The position numbers and the translations under genes were made by a program. DNA of 64,000 nt from Siphonodentalium dalli (Eukaryota > Mollusca > Scaphopoda > Gadilida > Siphonodentaliidae). The notes under the pieces were generated by a model, which worked only from the letters and a program-made list of their open reading frames with translations, did not search any database and was not told where the DNA came from. Positions 36,180 through 49,187 of the stretch are shown piece after piece (the first letter of the stretch is position 1; each line of letters starts with the position of its first letter). Location of the stretch: positions 51,632,760 through 51,696,759 of the forward strand of contig CP136069.1 in assembly GCA_032622095.1 (NCBI GenBank), read 5' to 3'.

Positions 36180-37400
36180 GAATGTTTTCGTCTATGTTGG
36201 ATCAAATTTGACACAAAAATCAATTAGCTCACTAACAGTTCGCGCAATCTCATATTTTGAGAAAACGTTTGCAATTTTAGACAACAATATTGCTAGTGAA
36301 GGTGAATATTTCATCCTGGAACTCATGAAATATGATAAAAATAGATGTAAAGACACTTCACGAGCCCTCATATCTTTGAGTTATGAACATAAAGTCATCT
36401 CATAGTGCCATTGTACCCCATAATTTGGGCAGGAGAAATATGTATTTCATATTTGACCCTTCATCTATGGTAAAAAATGAATTAAGGGACATGGGAGTGG
36501 TGTCCTAGACATTAACCTAGAGCATAAATTGACTCAATTTTGCAATTTTAGGCAACATTCTTGCCAGGGAAAGTGTATATTTCATGTTGGAACTCATCAA
36601 ATGTGATAAACATGCATCAAAAGACACTTACTGAGCTCTGATGACTTTGAGTTATGACAACAACGGCATCTCATACTAGATTGTTAGCCATAATTTGGTC
36701 AGGAAAAGTGTAAATTTCATATTTTATCCTACATGTGTTTTAACAATCAATGTAATTACACCCCATCGGTCGCCTAGACACAGCGTAAATGTTCTCAAGT
36801 TTTCAACTGTAGGCCACAATGTCGGCAGTGAAGGTAAACATTTCATGTTGGAACCCATGAAATGTGATAAAATGGATAAAAAGACACTTCGTGAGTACTT
36901 ATGACTGAGTTATGAACATAAAGGGACCTCATAGTGTATTGTAGCTCATAATTTGGTCAGGAAAATTGTAAATTTCATGTCTTAAGCTCCATGCGTTTTA
37001 AAAATATATTTAATTACAGCCATTGGGTCCCTAGAGATCAATCCACAGTCCATATGTAGTCCATATGCAATTTTAGGGAACAGTATTGCTAGTGAAGGTG
37101 AACATTCCATGCTGGAACTCATGAAATATGATAAAAATAGATGAAAAGACACTTTCTGAGGCCTTGGTCAGGAGAAATGTGTATTGTATTTTGACCCTTG
37201 ATGCGTGGTAGCAATCAATGAAATTACACCCCATGGTATCCTCAGATATGAAGCAACATCATAAATGCACTCAGTTTTGGCAATTTAGAAAACATTGTTG
37301 ATAGGGAAGTTGTACATGTCATGTTGGAACTGGTGAAATGTGATAATAATTGATCAAAAGACACTCGTTAAGCCCTGATGGGTTTCAATTATGGTCATAA
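36180..37400 (+). repeat. Five tandem repeats of about 260 bp
   Basis: The marker TTGGAACTCATGAAATGTGA (with variants), followed by AAAAGACACTT, recurs near 36316, 36586, 36844, 37108 and 37320, spaced 270, 258, 264 and 212 bp. The short frames here are parts of the repeat. Mirrored at about 38220-39435. Confidence 0.85.
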
Positions 37401-37572
37401 AGGCATCTGATAGTGTCATTATACAACGGGGAAATTTGTGAAGCGCTAACAAAGCGTATCTGCACGGTGTTATACGATCCAAAATGATCCTGATATAAGA
37501 AATGCAATCTAGATCATACTCAGTATCTTCGTATCGACTGAATATATCGTTATTCGATGGTGTTCCTGACAT
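37354..37572 (-). CDS. 72-aa frame next to the palindrome centre, left copy
   Basis: An outward-pointing frame starting MSGTPSNNDIFSRYEDTEYD. It is identical in protein to the copy at 38042-38260. The first about 48 residues come from unique sequence; the last part enters the 260-bp repeat. No known domain. Equal preservation in both arms may reflect arm homogenisation rather than selection. Included as a possible small gene or first exon only. Confidence 0.2.
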   Translation of the reverse strand: MSGTPSNNDIFSRYEDTEYDLDCISYIRIILDRITPCRYALLALHKFPRCIMTLSDAFMTIIETHQGLTSVF

Positions 37573-37792
37573 ACCTCCGTCTTTACTTTTCTTATGCCTT
37601 TGTAGATTGTAGTTCTTCGATAATATATTTCTGCACCAATGGCACCCGTGTATTGTCTCGAATCATGGGAAGAACTATCGTCCTTATACCAGCGAAAAGA
37701 TGAGCGAATATGGTGTGGTATTATAAACTCGCCGCGTTCGTACCTCTATTTATCGTTTAGAGTTATTGTTCTTAGATAAAAAAATAGGCGCG

Positions 37793-37820
37793 CGTGCGGC
37801 CCCCTCATCCCCACTGCCGC
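37793..37820. other. 28-bp spacer of the palindrome
   Basis: GC-rich unpaired loop between AATAGGCGCG and CGCGCCTATT. The adjoining arm bases are A/T-rich, so a cruciform could extrude with this loop. Confidence 0.85.
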
Positions 37821-40800
37821 CGCGCCTATTTTTTTTATCTAAGAACAATAACTCTAAACGATAAATAGAGGTACGAACGCGGCGAGTTTATAATACCACA
37901 CCATATTCGCTCATCTTTTCGCTGGTATAAGGACGATAGTTCTTCCCATGATTCGAGACAATACACGGGTGCCATTGGTGCAGAAATATATTATCGAAGA
38001 ACTACAATCTACAAAGGCATAAGAAAAGTAAAGACGGAGGTATGTCAGGAACACCATCGAATAACGATATATTCAGTCGATACGAAGATACTGAGTATGA
38101 TCTAGATTGCATTTCTTATATCAGGATCATTTTGGATCGTATAACACCGTGCAGATACGCTTTGTTAGCGCTTCACAAATTTCCCCGTTGTATAATGACA
38201 CTATCAGATGCCTTTATGACCATAATTGAAACCCATCAGGGCTTAACGAGTGTCTTTTGATCAATTATTATCACATTTCACCAGTTCCAACATGACATGT
38301 ACAACTTCCCTATCAACAATGTTTTCTAAATTGCCAAAACTGAGTGCATTTATGATGTTGCTTCATATCTGAGGATACCATGGGGTGTAATTTCATTGAT
38401 TGCTACCACGCATCAAGGGTCAAAATACAATACACATTTCTCCTGACCAAGGCCTCAGAAAGTGTCTTTTCATCTATTTTTATCATATTTCATGAGTTCC
38501 AGCATGGAATGTTCACCTTCACTAGCAATACTGTTCCCTAAAATTGCATATGGACTACATATGGACTGTGGATTGATCTCTAGGGACCCAATGGCTGTAA
38601 TTAAATATATTTTTAAAACGCATGGAGCTTAAGACATGAAATTTACAATTTTCCTGACCAAATTATGAGCTACAATACACTATGAGGTCCCTTTATGTTC
38701 ATAACTCAGTCATAAGTACTCACGAAGTGTCTTTTTATCCATTTTATCACATTTCATGGGTTCCAACATGAAATGTTTACCTTCACTGCCGACATTGTGG
38801 CCTACAGTTGAAAACTTGAGAACATTTACGCTGTGTCTAGGCGACCGATGGGGTGTAATTACATTGATTGTTAAAACACATGTAGGATAAAATATGAAAT
38901 TTACACTTTTCCTGACCAAATTATGGCTAACAATCTAGTATGAGATGCCGTTGTTGTCATAACTCAAAGTCATCAGAGCTCAGTAAGTGTCTTTTGATGC
39001 ATGTTTATCACATTTGATGAGTTCCAACATGAAATATACACTTTCCCTGGCAAGAATGTTGCCTAAAATTGCAAAATTGAGTCAATTTATGCTCTAGGTT
39101 AATGTCTAGGACACCACTCCCATGTCCCTTAATTCATTTTTTACCATAGATGAAGGGTCAAATATGAAATACATATTTCTCCTGCCCAAATTATGGGGTA
39201 CAATGGCACTATGAGATGACTTTATGTTCATAACTCAAAGATATGAGGGCTCGTGAAGTGTCTTTACATCTATTTTTATCATATTTCATGAGTTCCAGGA
39301 TGAAATATTCACCTTCACTAGCAATATTGTTGTCTAAAATTGCAAACGTTTTCTCAAAATATGAGATTGCGCGAACTGTTAGTGAGCTAATTGATTTTTG
39401 TGTCAAATTTGATCCAACATAGACGAAAACATTCAATAATTTTGAAGGACTTACTCGAAAACTGAATTTTTATTGTTTTTTTTTATAAATGTGAGGGTTA
39501 TTTTCACACTAGCTCTTGGATATTCGTTCTTATGTCATCGTTTTTGTTTCAAAGTATTTGTTTTTTGTTGATAATTGACAACTCTGCATTATTTTGATCG
39601 AGAATGAAAAACAAAATATTGTATTTTTATGCATTGGTTCGTTATGGTCCTAATATGAAACATTTTAACTCAAATGCTATATTATTTCGGTTAAATACAA
39701 GCTATGTTAACATTTTTCTAGGAAATATTCATTTCTGCATCATTATATTTGCGATGATGAACACATTCACACATTAGACCGAATGGATTCGCACAAAGCC
39801 TTCCTTTATTATAAGACTTCGATAGAAATTATATACGTTTTCTCAAATTATAAGATTTTGGTCCAAATTTCATTTAAATACTTGATTGTTGCTTCCAACT
39901 GTATTTCAAATAGACGAAATATTTCCATTTTATTTAAAAACAGACGAAATATTTACAATGCTTATCAAGTAATTACATTGTTCTTCGATATTAGTTGTTA
40001 GATTATGGTTTTCTAACGTTTTATGAAGAGTAGTATTCAAAATTTTATATTCCTTTTTTTTTTCTGTCAGTGTAAAGAGGCAACATTCTGCATATGCATA
40101 TCTTAAAGAGTGCTTATATACTTTAACATTAAAGTATACATCATAACCCACATATTTGAACACATAACATTCGTGCATATAATGGCATATTGATAAGACA
40201 CACCGGACCACCATAGAGCTTATAGCGTATGTGGAACTGAATAGTTAACTATAGTAGAGGGCTTTTTTACTTGATTTAACAGTGAAAAGGGCACTTAATG
40301 TACATCATAATATAACGCACTAATATGTATTGGATTTGCTTTAAGAAACACGGACGTATACATACATCAGATACGCATACTTAGAACACATTCACGTCGT
40401 GTATATACTGAAGTATACCACGTATATAGTCCACAAAGACATAGCCCTGCATGTGAAAACTCAGTTTAACTATACATTAAAGAGCGTTTATACGTGATTT
40501 ACCTGTGAAAATGGAAATTTTTATACATCATATCACATAGAGGTACCGTACTTGCTTTAAGAATATGGACAGTTATAGGCACAATCATAACAACAATGGA
40601 GACCAGCGTTCTTACACAGAAATCAGTAATTTATGCACTAAAATGGTAACAACAATGAAAATATACACTCTGTGAACTGCCATAGACATCAGAACTATTA
40701 AGAATTTATGAGTTGTCTCGCTTGTTTAGTTGCGATACATGATGCAATAATTTGAGTTACCAACAATAAAACAGTATTGACGCTATATATTATCCATATA

Positions 40801-43800
40801 CCGACGGTTTTAGACTATATTTCTACTAATAATGCTATTAAATGAACGACAATTAAGATAAATGCACTATGAATGCATATATGAAGTCAATATGTATACA
40901 CGCGTCCACATAGCAGGCCTTTTCCAGACCAATGTTTGATACCCCCGTATAAAATAGAGCGTTTTGAGAAGAATATGTGAAATTAATATGCACATGTGTT
41001 CACATAGTAGGTCTTATCGTCATATGAAACTGCCACGTAGTACATGCTTTGTTTCCTCTGTATAACAGACTAAATGTATAGGATGTACAATACATATAAT
41101 TGGTGAAAAGAATACATGAAGTATTTATGCATTAGTCTACACCATATGGGCTCTTTATTGTCTCCATGTAATGGAGATTTTAGACTAAATTTCTTCTAAT
41201 AATGCTATAAATGAACGATAATAAAGAGAAATGAACGATTAAAGAATACATCAAGTAAATATGTATACACGCATCCACATAGTAGGTCTTTTCCAGACCA
41301 ATGTTTTGATGCCTCTGTATTAACAGAGAGCTTGGAGTATATATGAATGAACGGTAAGGAATATGTGAAATTAATATAGACATGTGTTCGCATAGTAGCC
41401 CTATCGGGGGCATGTTTCCTTAAATGGTAGCAATAATGAAAATTTACACTGTGTATTACAAACCACCCAAGGCTTCAGAAATATTACTAATTTTTGTGTT
41501 GTGATCAGTTGTCTCGCTTGTTTAGCTGCGATACATGATTCAATAATTTCATTTACCGCCAATAAAGCAGTATTGACTGGTATTGACGCATTATTTTCTC
41601 AATATAACGGCGAGTTTAGATTCCTACTAATAATGCTATAAATTAACGACAATAAAGAGAAATCGAAGATTAAAGAGTACATCGAATAAATGTGTATACA
41701 CGCGTTCCGCTCGTATGCCTTTTCCAGACCAATGGTTGATAACCCCCTACATAATAGAGCGTTTTGATAAGAACATGTGTCCACATAGTAGGCCTTTCGT
41801 GACATGAGACTGTCACTTGGTACAGACTGTCACTTGGTACATGCTTTGTTTCCTCTGTATAACAGCCTATCTTGATGGGAGTTATAATACATATAATTGA
41901 TGAAAATAATGCATGAAGTAAGTATTTATACACTAGTCTACATAATATGGGCTCTTTAGTTTCTCCATTTAATGGAGATTTTAGAGTAATAATATGAATG
42001 AACTATGACTAGAATACATCGAAGAACCAGACACCAATGCCATACTCCTACCATCCATGGAGCAATTAATATACATGATATAAGACATAAAATACAACAG
42101 ACAGTATCGTGTGCAACCGCTAAGGTATCATATGAATGAACCGTCATACACAATGATGTTACAACCAAAACTGCCTTATGGACGAAATACTGGAACTGAT
42201 TATACATTTGATACACGACATGTAATTCCACTCTATACATGGTCAGTTAGATATCTTGCGAAAGTGACGTGCACCTTTAAGGTATGTGACCAAAATGTGT
42301 TGTATTGTATTTTATATATATGACCATTTCTGCAGTAAATAACGCCACATCATTACTAGTGGGACTATGTGTGAAGCTCTTTGAATTAAATGAGCTTACT
42401 ATGGTGGACATGTTTAACCAGATACGTTCTTCAAATAATGTTGGGATTTAAATTGAAGCTTAATTAGCCCTTCAAGCTTTCCAAATCAAGGTTATGGCGT
42501 GAAACAACCTGGAGAGAAAGATTTTATTTAGTTACTAATGTGGGTTCAAATAGAAACACATGGCGAAAGCCATGATTCGAGCCTGTATGGCGCTTCATAG
42601 CCCATTAAAGGCGCGCCGATGGGTGTGGTTAACTTTAATATGTCATGTGTAGGCCAGAAGCCACGAGGAACCCATTGCTGTCCATGTCTGTACCCCATAT
42701 ATACTGCTATATGCAGTCGACCTACCTAGGACCTCAGTTTCTCCTTTCCTGTGTGGCTATTCCAAACCCTAGTGAAATGCGTTTGAAAATATACAGAGCG
42801 TTATTAAGAAGGATCGCTGATGCGTATAATATAACCAATATTTAGTCAACATTTTAAGAAAACCCATTATTGAAACATTGCGTTTGATAGTGTAGGGATT
42901 TGACCATATAATGGTTATCAGTGAAGTGATGACATGTGCACTAAATGACCTCAGTCAGTAAAGGCTAGTTCAGACCATATGAGAACCACACTCACCACCC
43001 ATGCCTATATCCAAACAAACACCATGGCGACAGCGAAACACTACGAAGCTTCTCCCCACACGGACACTGCTGTCTTCCATGGATAATTTCTGATCCCATG
43101 TTGAGACCAAATTTCAGCCAAAGGGATCCCGTGGTTTCTGAGAAAATTATATTACAATGATGTACGGATGACGGACGAAGAGTGATTGGTTTTAGTTTCC
43201 ACACAGATGTGTACCAACACGTTTTGAGACTGATATAGATGAAGTGTCCCTTTTATTATTGTTACGATGTGAAGTTGGCTAGTTCATACCCGTAATATCA
43301 GTTTCACTGGCCAGTGTCACTTAGAAACAATATTACGGATCATTGTCACATACAAAGGTCTTCAAAGGGAAGTCTATAATATGAGTAATATTTTCGCGGG
43401 CTTTTAAAGTTGTATATATATATATATATAATAGGTGTGGCTTCACATTAGCAAAGATGTCCCAATGAACACGCACACCGTGAAAGGAGGAAATATTAAT
43501 AATCAAGGCTGTATTCTCAATACAGGGGGAGGGGGTAATTTAATTTGTTACAGTCAATGGAGCGATTATTAATGAATAAATTACGGAAAACAAGATGTGA
43601 AGAGGCCTATATGACATCTGTAGAGCGTGCTACCTATATGACATCTGTAGAGCGTGCTAACGGATTTAGTCATAGAAAGAGTAATATCCAAGATGGATGC
43701 TTCGTTCAAATTCTATAGAGCCCATCTGGAGGTGCTGCTACTAAACAAGGAAATTATTCAAAAACTTGGAGATGAAAGTGGATATTCGAAGATTATGAGG

Positions 43801-45005
43801 GATTAGAAGTTGTAAGAAAAAGAAGAGCGAATAAAAACAGGAAGTGGTAGATAAAAAAGAGGGATAAAAAAAAAGATAACAAAGAAAAATTATGAATAAA
43901 TAGAGGATATCCACCCTTTTTCAGTGGATATGGGTTATATCTCATGAGTGATGACAAAACATTGAATTTCCACGATATGATCAAATAATAAGCATGTGAT
44001 ACAACGCTTAGCCGATGGTTGTGGAGTCAGCCGGTAGGTTTCACGAGGGATTGCGTCAGATTCCAATGACTCAGGCGTTGCGCCGGAAGTAGGGATTGCG
44101 CCAGATTCGAATGACTCAGGCATTGCGCCAGAAGTAGGGATTGCGTCAGATTCGAATGACAGACATTGCAGGAGGCAGAGTTTCTTATGGGCTGGATCTT
44201 ATTCTATGGTTTAGGAGACGTGTGTAGACCACTCAATATCCCCTCAGGTGTAGTGTGGAACCCTCAGAAGTGGCAGTGGGTTAGATATATTAAAAGACCG
44301 TTAATTTTAAATTATTTTTGAATTTTAGAAAAAGTTGAAGTTTTTTAAGTTTTTCATATTTTTTTAATTTATGATTTTTTTTTAAAGTTTTTCATTTTTG
44401 TTTCTTTTTGAAAAGTTTTTTAAGTTTTTTTAAATTTTTGAGTATTTTGAAGTTTTTAAACTTTTTGAAATTTTGTAAGTTTTTGAAATTTTTGAACTTT
44501 TTGAAATTTTTGAAGTTTTTGAAATTTTTGAAATTTTTGAACTTTTTGAACTTTTTGAACTTTTTGAACTTTTTGAACTTTTTGAACTTTTTGAACTTTT
44601 TGAACTTTTTGGAAGTTTTCAATGCGAGTGTCACTTTAACATTATCCCACAGTGTGCGCCATGTGTTACTTTAACATTCATCCATAGTGAGTGTCACTTT
44701 AATAATCATCCCCAGTGAGAGCCTAGTGTCCCTTTAATATTCAAGACTGAAGCTACCCCACCGAGATCATCACGTGATATACATGTAGATAATATACCAT
44801 TCATATGGAGAAATCTGGATATAACCAGCGGGTCATGTCCGGACATGTCCAACCGGTACAAATAGACCGACGCGTGGGCGGAGAAGATAGGTCAAACTCC
44901 AACGGGAGTACTGCAGAGAATGTAGGTCAAGCTGTCTAGACGGGAGTACTGCAGAGAATAGAGTTATCGTTCCTGAAATGCAGCCAAACAGGCGGGGTAT
45001 CATCA
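37821..45005 (-). repeat. Right arm of the 14.4-kb palindrome
   Basis: Mirror copy of 30614-37792, with a few single-base and short-repeat length differences. Confidence 0.88.
38042..38260 (+). CDS. 72-aa frame next to the palindrome centre, right copy
   Basis: Mirror copy of 37354-37572, pointing outward, with the same protein. The ATG follows AAAGACGGAGGT. The 250 bp between this start and the spacer is the only stretch of the arm without obvious repeats, so it could act as a shared, divergent promoter. That is inference only. Confidence 0.2.
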   Translation: MSGTPSNNDIFSRYEDTEYDLDCISYIRIILDRITPCRYALLALHKFPRCIMTLSDAFMTIIETHQGLTSVF

Positions 45006-45011
45006 ACCGAC

Positions 45012-45639
45012 AGTGGGAACCACCGTCGGCCCGAGATCCTTGCTCATCGTCGTCAAAGCCATCAGACGCCAGGAGAATTATAGAAACTAGAAAGCATGTC
45101 AGGATCGACGCCAGCAACAGAACAGCCTGCATCAGGTTGAGGTAAGGTACTAGAGGGAAGCCCACACTGGGAATGGCTCGAACGAGGAACAATTGCGCTC
45201 GCATGTTAGATTTTAAGGTGTTATTTCCCACCCCAAGGCCAAATTTCGGAAAAAAAGAAAATTGAAAGGATTCATTTGACCAGGGAAAGCCCCCCACCGA
45301 ATCTCCCAAATGCAGGTGGTCCTGACACGCTGACATAAACGTCGATGACATACCACTAGGATCCCCTGACGGCAGAGGAGCAGGCCTGGACGTATCACTT
45401 GGGATGACGTTTCCAGGGGGACAAGACCGACCCTCGTAATGGAGTGGGCCACGGCGCCATGGGGAAGCATCGGAAGCCCAGTTGGCTGGTGCGCTTTGTA
45501 CGGCACGGGACACGAGGCTTCCCCACCCAGAACAGTCGCCAAAGGCGCGGGTGCTTGTGTCCTGGAGGATTGGTTGCCCGAATCTCCGGAGGACGGTACC
45601 CTGCCTCCCACGGTCTGCAGAAGACGGGGCTTGCAGCAT
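45012..45639 (-). CDS. Unrecognised frame with hydrophobic segment, right of palindrome
   Basis: The minus-strand open frame contains a strong hydrophobic stretch (LMQAVLLLASILTCFLVSII) followed by an acidic GFDDDEQGS segment, then meets the palindrome boundary. The hydrophobic part could be a signal anchor or transmembrane helix. A possible internal start is the MRAQ at about 45204. The upstream two thirds overlaps a DNA block that is repeated at 30.3 and 46.1-46.6 kb, so the long frame may be partly fortuitous. Not recognised as any family. Confidence 0.3.
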
Positions 45640-46660
45640 GACCAGGGGGGACCGAATGGTTCCTGCCCGATTTAAGACTGGTACGTTTGCTCAAAATGTA
45701 AAACCATGGACCAATGGGCCCTCAACCAACTATGACAATATCGCGTATATTCATGAGCAAATCGAATCTCGTTCGACTATAAGCAAGACAAGACATTCTG
45801 TTAGTTATTAGCAAGCATAATATACAAAACATTTGTTAGTTATTGCAAAACAAGGTTAATAAGGTAAATTCCGTTATTTACTATGGCCACGTGATCTTAC
45901 CTGCTAGAAATTAAACCGCAGGTAAGATACTGTTTTTTCTCGGCGAAGAGGACGATGAGATCCGATTTCACCTGTGCAAGAACATAGCGGTGTCCTTGCT
46001 TACGGTGAGGAGAACGTTTTATACACTTATGGAAAGTCCGCAGATGGTGGAGCAGGCCTGGAATATCCCGAGGGAGTATGATTCCAGGGGGACAAGACCC
46101 ACTCTCGTAATGGAGTGGGCCACGGACCGTGGGGAAGAGTCAGAAGTCTCAGTCCTTCCCAGAAGACAGGAGCAATTGTTCACGCAGCCGTATGCAATTG
46201 TAATTTTCTAATTCACGAATATTAAACTGTGCACTGTTCCCTCTTGACAGAATGTGCATGGTCATAGTAATCATTGATTCAATATTAAACTATTGGAAGG
46301 TATATATAAAATCGTTCCCATCGCAGTTAAATTATGGGAATGTGAAAGTGCCATGGAACATGCATGTTTTGATGTCTATCCCACAATGACATTGAATTTG
46401 AGAAAACACAACTGATGATTATACAGGCGCAAGTACATCCGTCTTCTGAATTGCGAGAGCAAATGAGAGCTCGAGCTGCGGTTACTTCTGGGAAGAACTG
46501 AAGTCTGGTTGGATGGTGCGCTGTTAGTGGCACATGATGAGTCTTCCCCACCCGAAGGCTCAGCTGTGGCATTCGCCCTTGAAGATTTGTTTTCCAAATC
46601 AACGATGGTAGCACCCCGCCAGTCACTGGTACTGGGCAGTGGTCATGTACAATATAAAGG
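45380..46660 (+). repeat. Repeated blocks shared with 30.25-30.45 kb
   Basis: CTCGTAATGGAGTGGGCCAC occurs at about 45435 and 46104, each after CCAGGGGGACAAGAC. The CTTCCCCACCC block occurs at about 45520 and 46545, and in diverged form at 30335. GGATTGGTTGCCCGAATCTC occurs at about 45567 and 30383. All are in the same orientation, so these are tandem copies of a unit of roughly 0.7-1 kb within the composite, now separated by the palindrome. Confidence 0.7.
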
Positions 46661-47330
46661 CTTCTTGCGGAACGGCGCTTTATATGTGTGACGATACAAA
46701 TGCTTTCATTTGTGTTATTCATATAGGTTTTCTATTTACCAGATAATCATATGGATATGTAGTAATAGAAGGAGAAGAGCCATGTTTTGGACTCTTTTGA
46801 AATTGGCACTGGCAGGCCTGCCGAATGCAAAATAAATCGGAAGCCGTAACGTATTTGTCGGTTGTCTGGTTGTGCTTAGGTACCCATAGGTTACACAAAC
46901 TGTTATATTCAGTATCACGAGAGCCACATACAACTTTGACGCGACCTAGATTTCACAACTTCCAGGAGAACCGAACCGTCGTTCGCCTCCCATACGCAGG
47001 CCTGCAGTGGTCGTGCGCTATATAAATAGAAACGCTGTTCATGTAACTGCACTTTATATGTGTGACAATACAAATGCTGTCCTTTCTGTTATTTGCCCGA
47101 TAATCAATTGGATATGAGGCAATAGAAGGAAAAGAGCCATGTGTTGGTCTCTGATGGAAATTATAGTGGCAGCGGCCCTGCGCAATATAAATGCATTTCC
47201 TGTAACTGTGCTTAATACGTGAGTGAAGGCTATTTGACATTTGATCTTTTCTATATGTGGAAATAGAAGGTAGAGAGCCAAGTGATGGACTCTGTTGGAA
47301 AGGCTATTGACAATATAAATGCATAGTAGT
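46640..47330 (+). repeat. Degenerate tandem repeats with TATATGTG and AATAGAAGG blocks
   Basis: Units share CAATATAAA, a CTTTATATGTGTGA-like block, GATAATCAWATGGATATG and AATAGAAGGARAAGAGCCA. Copies lie at about 46645-46815, 47010-47165 and 47170-47325. The frames in this interval cross unit boundaries and are not convincing genes. Confidence 0.65.
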
Positions 47331-47333
47331 TCA

Positions 47334-49187
47334 CCTTGACTATTCACGGATTGAAAGCGCAGAAGTATGTCGGTATCAGTGAAAATTTACGCCATATTGA
47401 TATAGTCAGTTCGTATGTCATTGAGCCTTCGAGGCACTGATACCCTTGTACTAGTATGGAACAATTATGGCTGGCCATACATGTTTTTTAAGCTCACCAT
47501 TTTGTATCATTTAAATTCGTAATTTGAATGTATCTACAAACACTATATCTGAGGATAACAGTTCAGATGTTGTCTATTTGTTACAGTGAACACGTGGAAA
47601 TGTCAAACATCAAAATCATCAAAAGTATAAACATTGATTGACTGAAAATTTATTGAGACACTGGCTAGCCAATGAATCATTTCAACACTGCGACCATGCT
47701 AGGTCACACGGATATGGTGACATGCCACAAGTAGGCCAGCCAAAGGCTCGCATCCAAAATTTCTCCAAAGAGATCTGACCACGGACGGAAGTATCCTTGG
47801 ATATTTAAGCAAACTATAGCTGAAGGTTCAGGCTACTGCATTTGCATATCTGTGCAGTCAAGGAACAGGGAAGCCCATTCTGCAAAATACATTGAGTGAT
47901 TGCAAAGAAACAGACACAATTGTCGCCGAAATAACGACAGAGTACCGATATGAATTGATGGAGATCGCCATTCGACAATGGGAACTCAGGCTTCAAGATT
48001 CGACGAGAATCAACGAATCGATTCCCGTAATGATTCTCACAAAACTTTACAATTTTCAGTGCCTCATGACTGACATGATTCAGCATTTGATTCTCCCAAA
48101 ATGAAATGTATTTTGAGCCCTGGAACTTGAAATGAAAATCCTTGGTGCCCAATCTTGTGTCAGATAATCCTAGTCCCCAATCAAACCAGTTGCACGATTC
48201 GTAGCAAGCGGACACTGTCAGTAATACTGGACAGACATGTAAAGAAAGAGACTATTCAAGAGACACAGCATTATTTGAACACAGGTCATATAATAGTATT
48301 AATACTATATGTTATAACAAACATAATCTCATTGTTTCCAACGATTGTTCCGATAATACAATGAGGGAAAGGAAATGGAATCGCAAGAACAGAGTCAGAA
48401 TTTCAAATAAATATCTTGAAGTCGATGTAACGTTTGCGACGTTCCAAGTATCCAAACACGAGCCCTCATGTTAATAGTAATACATTCGGGCTAGCTAAGA
48501 TATGCAAAAATTAATCGGTAAGCACAATTAATTATAACGACATGTTGTATATGTACAATGATGTTCTGTGATAATCATTTACCAAATGTCGGTTAAGTTC
48601 CAGTCGCTCAACTTCAACTTACAATAAGTTGAGGCAAAAGAAATTTCATTGGATTACAAGTTCTATCTTGTTTATTAATACATGTAAATTATCGCCAAAG
48701 GAGACATTTCTGTCCTGGCCAACTTTCTGCGCACTAACAGAGCTGTTGCATATACGATTAGGTAGTGTACATGAAATGAACGTAGCAAGAAGTCGGCATC
48801 ATGAAATATAGTTAGCACGAAATTAGGAGACTTCGCATACCGTACCACGTGGACTCAGAAATCGGACGATTCATGCCACCGTATATGTTGCACAATAATG
48901 CAATATAGGTTCGCTACAAGTAAACGATGTGCGTCTGTAGTCATTGTCAAAATGGCCATCAATGGCGAAGTTCACAACGTGATTTTGTCGATTCCAATTC
49001 CAAATTTTTTCGAGATAAAATGGGTCGATAAAAACACGGAATATTTATAAATAGCGTTGCGCATACTATGAAACGAAGAGTTTCCGCGCGAACTTAAAAA
49101 TATTAAACGACCGGGTAAATTGCAAGTTTGTTATCAACAATAAATATTGAGTTGATAAACTCGCAATAGAGAAATACTTCCTTTAGT
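47334..49187. other. Unannotated DNA in the 19.5-kb composite
   Basis: No protein family, RNA gene or clear repeat is recognised. The 133-aa minus frame and 70-aa plus frame at 47.81-48.22 kb overlap each other and have no features I know. From 49190 to 49410 the sequence matches the interior of the MITE at 29564-29919, inverted. Confidence 0.4.

Larger units (their letters stand above)
30614..37792 (+). repeat. Left arm of the 14.4-kb palindrome
   Basis: In order from the outer end it contains a doubled CTCTGCAGTACTCCCGT motif, an AAAAAGTTC minisatellite (30985-31200), CT-rich and TA microsatellites (about 31730 and 32180), repeated units at 33.7-34.8 kb, and about 260-bp repeats at 36.2-37.4 kb. 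Near the spacer is a short unique region. Each item recurs in mirror order in the right arm. Confidence 0.88.
30614..45005. mobile_element. 14.4-kb nearly perfect palindromic element
   Basis: TGATGATACCCCGCCTGTTT at 30614 is mirrored to the last base at 45005. The arms are about 7.18 kb each (30614-37792 and 37821-45005) around a 28-bp spacer. ACCGAC flanks the element at 30608-30613 and 45006-45011, so it behaves as a single inserted unit. The arms are nearly identical but not copies of each other base for base: I see single-base differences (for example near 33158/42460 and 34145/41470) and an extra 9-bp repeat unit in the right arm near 44600. No frame exceeds 94 aa inside. No known transposon family is recognised. 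Confidence 0.88.

Noticed and set aside
30614-45005. Polinton/Maverick element, because of 6-bp duplication and size
   Set aside because: No polymerase B, integrase, ATPase or capsid frame is present, and the inverted repeats occupy the whole element.
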